This document shows, one piece after another, positions 1-7,096 of a stretch of 64,000 nucleotides of DNA. Position 1 is the first letter of the stretch. The number at the start of each line of letters is the position of its first letter. A program made the translations under genes and the position numbers. Below the pieces are notes generated by a model. It searched no databases. It was not told the origin of the DNA and was given only the letters and a program-made list of their open reading frames with translations. The stretch comes from Terriglobia bacterium. GTDB lineage: Bacteria > Acidobacteriota > Terriglobia > Terriglobales > Acidobacteriaceae. The stretch is from contig JAVUPY010000029.1 in assembly GCA_032252755.1 (NCBI GenBank), forward strand, positions 62,001-126,000. Reading direction: 5' to 3'.

Positions 1-124
1 CCCGAACGGATTCCTTCCCGTCCATATATAAGGAACGCACTATCACCGGAGTTCCGCGGGCATAAGGCATCCTGGAGGGTTCGGGGAGAGAGGTGATCGC
101 GAGCCAACACTAACGCCCAGGAAC

Positions 125-361
125 ATGCTCCCGAGATACCTCATCATCATTCGAGGAAATACGCTCTGCGGCATCACCGAAGAGGCCCTGCACTATACCT
201 ATTTCCTGCTCGGCCGCGCCCTTGCCCAACATCGAATGGAGGGCAGAAATGGCGAGTACGAGGCCTTCGCCATCGGCGTCCTCGCCCTCCTACAGAAATA
301 TCGTCACCTCTACACCACAATGCCCGAGGCCCCCGATCCGGAGCCCGGCCAGTCACTCTAA
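125..361 (+). CDS. Small hypothetical protein (78 aa)
   Basis: Open frame of 78 codons with an ATG start. The middle (about residues 17-62) reads as a helical, mixed-charge segment without obvious low-complexity coding noise, and a proline-rich tail follows. A purine-rich stretch lies upstream, but no well-placed ribosome binding site stands out. No family is recognised. It precedes the Replic_Relax gene by about 180 bp on the same strand. It may be a real small island gene or chance; the shadow frames here are equally short. Confidence 0.3.
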   Translation: MLPRYLIIIRGNTLCGITEEALHYTYFLLGRALAQHRMEGRNGEYEAFAIGVLALLQKYRHLYTTMPEAPDPEPGQSL

Positions 362-539
362 AGCTGGATTCGGGAGCGTTACACGGTTGGAACAGGGTGG
401 GTCCGAGGCTTACAAATTGGCTTAACCACGCGACGCGAATTTGAATGGACGCAATTTCAGGTGTGTATTTCTGGAACAGGGTACCCGGTTTTTCCCCTTA
501 TAACTCCCTCTTAACCGCCGTAACGAATACCCCCTCAAT

Positions 540-1301
540 ATGAGGCAACTGCGGAAAGCGCATTTCGACCTTTTCCGACTCCTGAACGAGCACTTTTTGT
601 TCTTAACTCGAAAGCAAGTCGCGCTGATTCTGACCCTATCCGCCAATCCCACCATCAAGTGGCTGCTGTGGCTCGTATCGGAGCACTACTTGGAGCGCCG
701 CTATCGGGCAAGTTCGTTCTCGGATTTCCAAACGCCGCTCTACTACCTGGGACCAAAGGCCTGGCGGATGCTGGGAAACCCGCCGGAGAGCTACAAGCCG
801 TACCGTGCGGGCATCGAGCAGTGGTCAGGTGTGCAGCTGGAACATCAGCTCGCGGTGTACGACGTCATCCTGAAATTCCTCCTCGAGGCAGGGGTGAGGC
901 GGATCGTCCAAAGCCAAGACAGGTTTTGGCACGAATCGCTTAGCTTCGAAGTGATCCCCGACGCGTGGATCGAGTACGCAGGCGGCCAAGCCTTCCTCGA
1001 AATCGACCGCGCTACCGAGAGCCGACAAGTGGTAATGCAGAAACTTGAGAAGTACATCAGGTTCAACGAATCGGGACTGCACAAGATCCTTCTCCCCGGC
1101 ACCACGTTCAGAGTCCTCTTCATTACGACAAGCGAGGAGTGGATCGAAGCTCTGGAGCAGCTGACGCGCTCGGACGACGTCTGGTTCGCAACAATGGAGG
1201 AATTCCTAAAGGAGCCGCTCGACCACCAACACTGGTTCGCCCTAAAGGGCTTCTATGCTCTACAGATTGCTCCAAAAGAAGAGGTGCAAGAGCTGCGGTA
1301 A
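540..1301 (+). CDS. Replication-relaxation (Replic_Relax) family protein
   Basis: A 253-aa protein resembling the Replic_Relax family found on plasmids and integrative elements. The N-terminal third looks like a winged helix (DLFRLLNEHFLFLTRKQ, then a YYLGPKAWRML strand-helix). The C-terminal half has the conserved acidic pattern VIPDAWIEY followed by AFLEIDRATES, also found in the second island member at 8772-9737 (VAPDAFF, then FFLEADRGTMT). In related proteins this D...E-x-D arrangement is restriction-nuclease-like; catalysis here is inference. The next gene overlaps its end by 47 bp, so the two are probably cotranscribed. It probably acts in element replication or transfer. Confidence 0.75.
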   Translation: MRQLRKAHFDLFRLLNEHFLFLTRKQVALILTLSANPTIKWLLWLVSEHYLERRYRASSFSDFQTPLYYLGPKAWRMLGNPPESYKPYRAGIEQWSGVQLEHQLAVYDVILKFLLEAGVRRIVQSQDRFWHESLSFEVIPDAWIEYAGGQAFLEIDRATESRQVVMQKLEKYIRFNESGLHKILLPGTTFRVLFITTSEEWIEALEQLTRSDDVWFATMEEFLKEPLDHQHWFALKGFYALQIAPKEEVQELR

Positions 1302-1602
1302 GGTTAGCCACAAAGACGTTCTCTTCTGCTGGCTGTGCGGGAGCTCATTCGATAACCGAATTTGCACATCGGGACACTTGAATCCATCCTGGGTGTGCCA
1401 CTGCCTCACCTGCGGCAAAGACCGCTCCTTGATGTCGCGACCGCATTCATCAACGGATCTCTCGTTCATTAAACATCCGGATAAACCCTTCACCTATGTT
1501 CCCGGACGACGGAAGATTGATCATATCTTCCCGTGGTTCGCGATCGGCTTGGGTGCTGCGATCCTCTGGTATTTGGCTTTCTTGATCACGAGCAAGGTGT
1601 AG
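1255..1602 (+). CDS. Zinc-ribbon protein with C-terminal membrane anchor
   Basis: A 115-aa protein with two Cys-rich knuckles at the N-terminus (CKSCGK, then CWLCGS) and a second set (C-x-x-GH, then CHCLTCGK), consistent with a double zinc ribbon. About 20 hydrophobic residues close to the C-terminus (WFAIGLGAAILWYLAFLI) form one membrane segment, so the zinc domain probably faces the cytoplasm. The start overlaps the Replic_Relax gene by 47 bp, and only 7 bp separate the stop from the recombinase at 1610, so it sits in an operon. A start further downstream would remove the first ribbon. The function is unknown. Confidence 0.6.
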   Translation: MLYRLLQKKRCKSCGKVSHKDVLFCWLCGSSFDNRICTSGHLNPSWVCHCLTCGKDRSLMSRPHSSTDLSFIKHPDKPFTYVPGRRKIDHIFPWFAIGLGAAILWYLAFLITSKV

Positions 1603-1609
1603 ATTTGCT

Positions 1610-2533
1610 ATGCACTTCTGCATGAACACGAATCAATGTCCGAAAATAAGCGAAGTGTTGGTCGGGTTTACCGAATACATGTCCGCTGAAAGGCGGTTCT
1701 CACCCCGTACAGTAAAGAACTATGGGGAGGCATGTCGATACTTTGCGAAAGAACTGGGAGATCTGGGAGTCTCGGAAATTGAACTCCGCCACTTCATCTC
1801 GCTCAAGGCCCGAATGGAGGTACGCGGAACTGGTGCCTCGCGCGTTGCCAGCATCATCGTTGGAATGAAGTGTTTGCTCCAGTATGTCCGCGACGTCTTA
1901 GGCGTTGCGGTGATGGATCTCACTGGCATCAGAACCCCGAAAGCACCAAGTCGGGAGGTGACGTACCTGACCCATGACGAACTGGGGATATTTTTCGCAG
2001 CCATTCGGTTGCAGACATGGACAGGGGAGCCACGGTATTCGGGATATTGCTTTAGGGCGCTCGCCGAGACGCTGCTTGCGACCGGAATGAGAATCTCAGA
2101 GGCGCTCGCCCTGGACCGAAATTCTATCGATCTCGTTGCGAAAGAGGCCGTCATAGTGGGCAAGGGAAATAAGCAGCGTACAGTGTTCTTTACCGATCGG
2201 GCCCTCGAATGGCTCCAGAAGTATTTGGCACTCCGCAGAGATTCGAATCCGGCCTTGTTCCTGTCATCACGTTCGAGACGGCTGACTATTGATGCTGTCG
2301 GACGAACATTTTGTCGCGTACGCACATGGGCTGGGTTGGAAAAACACGTGACGCCCCATACGTTGCGGCACACGACGGCTACGAACCTGCTCGCGAATGG
2401 ATGCCCCATCGGATTCATCCGTGAAGTTCTGGGTCATCAACGGCTGGAGACGACGTGCAGGTACTACCTCGGAATTCTCAATAGAGCCGACACCAAAAAA
2501 GCCCACGAAAAGTACTCATGTCTAGCTGCGTAG
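1610..2533 (+). CDS. Tyrosine recombinase/phage integrase family, copy 1
   Basis: A 307-aa tyrosine recombinase of XerC/XerD size. An N-terminal SAM-like core-binding domain (FTEYMSAERRFSPRTVKNYG, about residues 19-38) precedes the catalytic domain. Catalytic residues are visible: Arg in ATGMRISEAL, Lys in VGKGNKQRTV, the HxxR box in HTLRHTTAT, a His in LGHQRLETT, and the nucleophile Tyr in TCRYYLG. ATGs at 1610, 1622 and 1634 compete as start, and none has a strong Shine-Dalgarno. It is followed by a 410-bp gap with iterons and then by a paralogue with the same motifs. Such pairs move or resolve elements in known systems; the target here is unknown. Confidence 0.92.
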   Translation: MHFCMNTNQCPKISEVLVGFTEYMSAERRFSPRTVKNYGEACRYFAKELGDLGVSEIELRHFISLKARMEVRGTGASRVASIIVGMKCLLQYVRDVLGVAVMDLTGIRTPKAPSREVTYLTHDELGIFFAAIRLQTWTGEPRYSGYCFRALAETLLATGMRISEALALDRNSIDLVAKEAVIVGKGNKQRTVFFTDRALEWLQKYLALRRDSNPALFLSSRSRRLTIDAVGRTFCRVRTWAGLEKHVTPHTLRHTTATNLLANGCPIGFIREVLGHQRLETTCRYYLGILNRADTKKAHEKYSCLAA

Positions 2534-2658
2534 CGTCCATCAGCGCTCCTTGACGGACTTCGTCACAGCGGTAGAATGGGGATAATTACCTCTTAACTTT
2601 CCTGCTGAAATTGTTGATTGTTCTGAACGACAAGGCCTTTTGTGTCGGCATGTGAGTG

Positions 2659-2709
2659 TCCGCCCATCGCAAGGGCTGATCCGCCCATACAGCCGAAATA
2701 TCCGCCCAT
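2659..2709. repeat. Three 9-bp direct repeats at exact 21-bp spacing (iterons)
   Basis: The 9-mer TCCGCCCAT occurs at 2659-2667, 2680-2688 and 2701-2709, each start exactly 21 bp from the last, with unrelated sequence between. The spacing is two helical turns, so all copies face the same side of the DNA. They lie in the gap between the two tandem recombinase genes. Plausible roles are recombinase arm sites, a regulator binding array or replication iterons. Confidence 0.75.
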
Positions 2710-2943
2710 AGCTCAGAGAGCATTCCTTCGCTTGTCGCACCATGACTTTCATTGTGCGGCATAGAACAGCGACACATACGTCGTTGCGCGATTCCTGAGT
2801 ACAGCAGTGTGTTGATGGTCGGATATTTTGCCCGACGAGAGTGCCGAGTCATTCAGCAAGGCCAGCGTTTCGGCAGGTGGCATATGCCTGACCGTTTTTT
2901 GTTGGCTCAGCCGAACTCGGCCCTTTATCGGTCCGAAGGTCGG

Positions 2944-3879
2944 ATGAATAGTGCGGAGAATACATCTTCTCGGGGAGATGCGGAATACGCCGAGGCTACG
3001 ATCCGCGATCTTCTGCCGTTGTTTCTCGCCTATGCGGAATACGAGTGGAATCTTTCACCGCGGACGATTCGAAATTACCGAGAAGCACTTCTGCGTCTTC
3101 TCCAAGCAGTCGGTGATATCAAGCCCGTCGACTTCGACGTCAAGACGGTCCTGAAACTCAAGACCGATCTCGCTACGTCTCATGTTGGAGTGTGCTGGAC
3201 TCGTGCCATCGTGAACGCACTGCGAAGTTTTCTGCGCTTCTGCAAACTCGTCCTCAACTTTGACGTTTTGGACCCCAAAGCCATTCGTTTGCCCGCGATT
3301 CCGCGTCGAGAGGTGGTATTTCTCACGCCAGGAGAGATCGAGGTTTTTCTGAATGCGATTCCGGTACGCAAGCAGGACCACCGCTTCAATGTCAGATGGC
3401 TGTGTTTTCGCGCTCTGGTCGAAGTGCTCTTGAGCACGGGAATGCGTATCTCGGAAGCGCTTTCGCTAGATCGAAGTTCCGTAATCTACGACACGGGCGA
3501 AGCGAGAGTAATCGGAAAGGGGCGAAAGGAACGCACGGTGTTTTTTACTCCGCGGGCTATTGGATGGATCAAGGAATATCTCAGTCGCCGATCAGATTCT
3601 TCGAATCGGCTCTTCGCATTACCAAACGGAGAGCCCCTTGAGTACGACACCGTCCGTGTCTGGTTCAATCGAATTCGACGGAAGACGGGAATAAAGAAAC
3701 CGCTCACCGCCCACATCATGCGTCACACCTGCGCGACGCTTCTGCTCTTCAACGGGTGTTCGATAGCGCATATCAAAGAAATCTTGGGTCATGATCGGCT
3801 GGAGACAACATGCCGATACTACCTGGGAGTCGATAAGGCTGCGTCTAAAGAGGCGCACCGTCATTACCTAAACTTTTAG
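2944..3879 (+). CDS. Tyrosine recombinase/phage integrase family, copy 2
   Basis: A 311-aa paralogue of the 1610-2533 recombinase with the same layout: core-binding motif NLSPRTIRNYREALLRL, Arg in STGMRISEALSL, Lys in IGKGRKERTV, HIMRHTCAT, LGHDRLETT and the terminal TCRYYLGV tyrosine. The frame is open from 2752, but the ATG at 2944 (MNSAENTS) aligns with the N-terminus of copy 1 and has a purine-rich GAAGG upstream, so it was chosen; ATG 2884 is an alternative. The pair recalls two- and three-recombinase transposons such as Tn554 or RIT elements, but no third adjacent copy is seen. Directly after the stop is a 26-bp palindrome. Confidence 0.92.
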   Translation: MNSAENTSSRGDAEYAEATIRDLLPLFLAYAEYEWNLSPRTIRNYREALLRLLQAVGDIKPVDFDVKTVLKLKTDLATSHVGVCWTRAIVNALRSFLRFCKLVLNFDVLDPKAIRLPAIPRREVVFLTPGEIEVFLNAIPVRKQDHRFNVRWLCFRALVEVLLSTGMRISEALSLDRSSVIYDTGEARVIGKGRKERTVFFTPRAIGWIKEYLSRRSDSSNRLFALPNGEPLEYDTVRVWFNRIRRKTGIKKPLTAHIMRHTCATLLLFNGCSIAHIKEILGHDRLETTCRYYLGVDKAASKEAHRHYLNF

Positions 3880-3905
3880 AGGCAAGCAAAATCGTTTGCT
3901 TGCCT
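3880..3905. repeat. 26-bp perfect palindrome (11-4-11) after recombinase 2
   Basis: Arms AGGCAAGCAAA (3880-3890) and TTTGCTTGCCT (3895-3905) are perfect inverted repeats around ATCG. No U-tract follows on either strand, so it is a poor intrinsic terminator. The size resembles a tyrosine-recombinase core site (two roughly 11-bp arms around a short spacer), but it may simply be a transcript-end hairpin. Confidence 0.6.
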
Positions 3906-3911
3906 CCATAC

Positions 3912-4838
3912 GTCAGAGATCGGGGCAGGGCGTCGGGAGGTTCCCTACGACATGGAGCAGGCGAGCCCGAGAGTGCGAGCGAGTTCTCCCCGAGAGCTCG
4001 CTCATGCAAGGATCTCGCATCGTGCCGAGGCTCGGTCTCGGGCTGCCCAGACGGCATACAAATACCCCTACATATCAAGGTATGTAGGGGTGCCATTTCG
4101 CAGGAACAAACAGAAGTTGTTCCTGCAATGGCAGTTATGCCATCGGACTGCACGCTCCATGTCGGTCGGTACCCTCCCGACTTCGACCTTCTTTCGGCCT
4201 CTCCCCCTAACGTTTGCCCTCTCCACTACTGTTGCTGCTGTCTTGGTCACTGCTGTACATGTTGTGCTAATGGAATGGTGCGCTTGGCGCGTTCCTTTGT
4301 GCTGTATTAGTTCGTCGTGAGATTGGTTTCGCATGCAAGTTTGTGGAGTGCTCGTGGCGAGCAAACGTCAGGTTCCGCGGTCGTGGCCGACTTCATCCGG
4401 AATTCTGGGTGAATTCCGGATTCGGGTTCATCCCTCTTCCAACTCGATACAGTTGTATCGGGATTCACCAAGAAGGTCGAAGTCGGGAGGGGCTCGATTT
4501 TCTTGCTGCGCGCCACAGAACATTTCGCAGCGTCGCAAGCTTCGTGGTGTTCAGAGAAAGTACTGAGCGTGCGCTCGTGATTTGAAACTGATCGGCGCGC
4601 AGAGAAAATCGGCTCCCGACGCCCTGCCCCGAAATCTTGCTTGAAACGGAATTTGTTTGGGAGCAAAATAGTGGTGCAGTGTAGTTTGGCTCGCTCATAA
4701 GAAGGCGGCCACTCTAACAGTTGAGAAAGGCGGAAACGCCAGGAAGACGAAAGTCTTCCTTCTTGGTTCCCGACCTTTCTCAGAGCGTGAGCTCTCGGAA
4801 CTCTTCGCTTCCGACTGTTACAGTGGCCGCCTTTTTTT
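3912..4838 (+). ncRNA. Giant structured non-coding RNA (about 900 nt), unknown class
   Basis: This gene-free stretch is built from nested inverted repeats. A 20-bp perfect stem joins 3920-3939 to 4613-4632. A 22-bp perfect stem joins 4172-4193 to 4470-4491 inside it. Others: 3964-3972/4036-4044 enclosing 3977-3983/3997-4003; a three-way junction closed by 4053-4058/4136-4141 with hairpins 4064-4074/4081-4091 and 4092-4109/4117-4132 (one 2-nt bulge); 4395-4405/4411-4421; and 4506-4514/4594-4602. The 3' domain (4702-4833) is a branched structure with two GAAA and one GTGA tetraloops, closed by a 20-bp helix with one mismatch and followed by seven Ts. The GNRA loops and T-tract fix the + strand. 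Size and phage/island context recall GOLLD, ROOL or OLE RNAs, but no similarity to them was established. Confidence 0.75.
4702..4838 (+). terminator. Branched 3' domain and intrinsic terminator of the giant RNA
   Basis: Helix 4702-4721/4814-4833 (20 bp, one C-C mismatch) is followed directly by a T-run at 4832-4838. Inside lie helix 4722-4730/4774-4782, hairpins 4729-4740 (GAAA loop), 4741-4760 (8 bp, GAAA loop) and 4783-4794 (GTGA loop), and 4796-4800/4809-4813. The T-run after a GC-rich stem supports termination on the + strand. Confidence 0.8.
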
Positions 4839-4860
4839 GTTTGCGGCCATTCGGCCAATG

Positions 4861-5152
4861 GTCGACGGCGGAAACGCCGACGTGATCTTTGCACAAGGCG
4901 AAAGCCAAGTGGGAATGGGAGCAACGCCCGGAGGTCGTTGCCGCGCGATGGCGCACCCAAACTCCGAATAGCGAACCCGCCAGAAGACGGCGGGGCACAC
5001 GTCCTGATGATTCTTGAGTCAGTCGGGGTATACCCGACACGGCGCACAGGCGCGGACAGGACGCGAACGGCAGCTGCGTGACTGCAGCCGCCTAGACCCC
5101 GCCGGGATACACGGCACAGGCGCACACGTCGCGCGCTGAAGCGCGATGCGAC
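4861..5152 (+). promoter_or_regulatory. Second structured block, possible leader RNA of the 5233 gene
   Basis: Between the terminator and the start of the secreted-protein gene lie further hairpins: 4866-4879 (5 bp, GAAA loop), 4897-4906 (3 bp, GAAA loop), 4921-4926/4936-4941, 4976-4981/4989-4994, 5022-5027/5033-5038 and a GC-rich hairpin at 5128-5152. GNRA loops again favour the + strand. It may be a 5' leader controlling the transfer-like operon, or a separate small RNA. No known riboswitch pattern is recognised. Confidence 0.5.
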
Positions 5153-5232
5153 CTGAACCAATCAAACGCACCACCCGAACGCTCAAACCAGGGCGTTCTG
5201 ATGGCCAACCAACTCCAACCAGAGGAGGTCGC

Positions 5233-6303
5233 ATGAAGAACTCATGCCTACGGCCATTCGTTCTTGCGACGTGTGCGCTCACACTCACGAGCGCCGCAGC
5301 TGCCCAATCGTCAACACCACAAACCGCCGCGAGCCCCCGCCTCATCGTATGGGCACATACGGCGATAGAGAATAACGGCGCACCGACCCTCGACATCCTT
5401 GATCTCGAGCGGTACGTCGTGAATCAGCTCGAGTCGCGCCAAATCATGAATGTGTCGTCGTCTTTGACGACAACAATTCCCCGCCCGCCCGTCCCCAAGA
5501 CGTATCTCGGGATACTCTCGGTCGACACAATGCAAGTCGCAGAGCGGCCATTCCGAAACATTAACGATGCCGACTACACAGTTGATGGAGTGTTCGGAGT
5601 TGATCTCTCGCTCACCATCAAGGACGTGGGATCGGGAAAGACTCTAGGCACGCTTCGCGGTCGCGCTGAGAATCGGTTTCGGACCTGGGAACGAAATGAC
5701 ATACCCATAAAGCGGATCGCAATATATACGGCAGCTGACCGCATCGTGAATAGCTTCATGGAGGCGGCCAACAAAGGTGAGTTCGGAGACGATGTGAAAT
5801 CGCTTCTGCCGCCATCGCCAAGCGACCTCGTCGCTTCATGGGTGCGCAATCCCGCTCATCTGCCGCTCGTGGTATTCGCCGCCCTTACCAGCGCAGTCAT
5901 CGTGATAGTAAAAGTTGTCTTCGACTCAAGCGGAAACGAGTATTCCGTCCATGTACCAAAAGAAGATGGCGGAGGGAGAAACGATAAGAAGAAGCTGCAA
6001 GATGCTCTCGCCCTCAAGCTTGCGACGGACAACTTCTCCGACGCGGCTTGCTGGGACGCGGCACACGACGGTCAGAAAGAAATTCTGGATCGTCGAGCAG
6101 TAATTGAGGATGCGGAAGCCGCCCGGCTCCTCGACAGCAAGAATCGCGACACTCAGTATCGGAGGATCGCCAGTCACGCAGTCCTGCTCTGTGATCTCAC
6201 GGAAGAAGCGGTGATCGATATGCTCCGTAACGCAGACGTGTGGGATTACCGCGTCCTGAGAGAAGCTGAGCTCCAGCAGGAAAGGAGCGTGTCTCATGCC
6301 TAA
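5233..6303 (+). CDS. Secreted, membrane-anchored island protein (paralogue of 19139-20065)
   Basis: A 356-aa protein starting at the ATG behind AGGAGG (5222-5227), rather than the longer open frame from 5146. A signal peptide is evident (KNSCLRPFVLATCALTLTSA, then AAAQ). The extracytoplasmic domain contains DLERYVVNQLESRQIMNVS and KTLGTLRGRA. A membrane segment follows at about residues 208-230 (LPLVVFAALTSAVIVIVKVVF), then a charged roughly 120-aa cytoplasmic tail. The same domain order and matching motifs occur in the protein at 19139, so the two are paralogues. The stop overlaps the next start by 8 bp, so it heads the operon with the VirD4-like ATPase. A role in a transfer apparatus is inference. 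Confidence 0.8.
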   Translation: MKNSCLRPFVLATCALTLTSAAAAQSSTPQTAASPRLIVWAHTAIENNGAPTLDILDLERYVVNQLESRQIMNVSSSLTTTIPRPPVPKTYLGILSVDTMQVAERPFRNINDADYTVDGVFGVDLSLTIKDVGSGKTLGTLRGRAENRFRTWERNDIPIKRIAIYTAADRIVNSFMEAANKGEFGDDVKSLLPPSPSDLVASWVRNPAHLPLVVFAALTSAVIVIVKVVFDSSGNEYSVHVPKEDGGGRNDKKKLQDALALKLATDNFSDAACWDAAHDGQKEILDRRAVIEDAEAARLLDSKNRDTQYRRIASHAVLLCDLTEEAVIDMLRNADVWDYRVLREAELQQERSVSHA

Positions 6304-7096
6304 ACCGAGACGACGAGCTCTGACGTTTCTCGATAAGTACGAGAAAGAAGGCAGGCGAACACAGCATAAACGCGTGAGTTCACCTAAACTCCCCGAGCCG
6401 GAGATTATTCCGCCTCCTGCACATGGTGCGCTCATTCGTTCCGCGTTGGACGCTTTGAGCGTTGACGCAATGGATACATCTGAACTCGATCGAACGCTCA
6501 CTGCGGCGAAACTTCCAATCGCCTTGCAGAAGGGCGGATTTTTCGATCCCGATCCACTCGCTGAGAAAATTGACGAATTGAGACGCCTCGACGAGTACAA
6601 GGTCGCGCTGATCCGACAAGTCACCGTGATGCGCCACGCGATGGAGGAAGTCAGTGCACTAAAGCGGGCTCAACGCCAACAGTACATGGACATCTTGGCG
6701 TTCAAACAGGAAGTGCTCGAAGTTAAGGCACACCTGAAGTACGCAGATGTTGCCGCAGCCCGCCGCGACGAGGTGGCGGAAGCAGAGGCCCGCGCTACGA
6801 TCGCACGGCTCGATGGCGAAGCTGAGAAAGCACGCCGTCCGGTAGTACCAGCTCCGCCTGCGTCAACCGCGGCCGCCGTTACACCTCCGAACGATCCGCG
6901 TGCGCAGAACAAAGCGCGGATCATGGCTGAGATCGAGCGCCTCGAGATCGACGAAGGCAACGAAATTCGCAGGTTGACCAAACTGCGGCCGGAAACCGAA
7001 TGGTCACCAGACTTGAAGGACGAAGTAGTCCGGATTCAGAACATGTACGACGACGCCCGCGAAGAACTCCGGAAACAGTTGGGGAGGTACCTATGA
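6296..7096 (+). CDS. Coiled-coil hypothetical protein in transfer-like operon
   Basis: A 266-aa soluble, highly charged protein. Residues from about 75 to 175 and 205 to 260 are rich in Glu/Lys/Arg/Ala with heptad-like spacing, typical of coiled coil. Between them is an Ala/Pro linker (RRPVVPAPPASTAAA). It starts inside the upstream gene (8-bp overlap) and its TGA overlaps the ATG of the ATPase gene by 4 bp, so translation is probably coupled. No family is recognised. Position suggests a partner of the ATPase or a cytoplasmic part of the same complex; this rests on context only. Confidence 0.75.
   Translation: MPKPRRRALTFLDKYEKEGRRTQHKRVSSPKLPEPEIIPPPAHGALIRSALDALSVDAMDTSELDRTLTAAKLPIALQKGGFFDPDPLAEKIDELRRLDEYKVALIRQVTVMRHAMEEVSALKRAQRQQYMDILAFKQEVLEVKAHLKYADVAAARRDEVAEAEARATIARLDGEAEKARRPVVPAPPASTAAAVTPPNDPRAQNKARIMAEIERLEIDEGNEIRRLTKLRPETEWSPDLKDEVVRIQNMYDDAREELRKQLGRYL

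Noticed and set aside
3912-4838. Group II intron or known housekeeping RNA (RNase P, tmRNA, SRP)
   Set aside because: No domain V motif, reverse transcriptase, RNase P or tmRNA core, or tRNA-like end was recognised. A definite exclusion needs an Infernal search.
4307-5161. Long minus-strand open frame through the structured region
   Set aside because: Its translation is Arg-rich and low in meaning, and it runs through perfect inverted repeats with GNRA loops; the RNA reading explains the sequence better.
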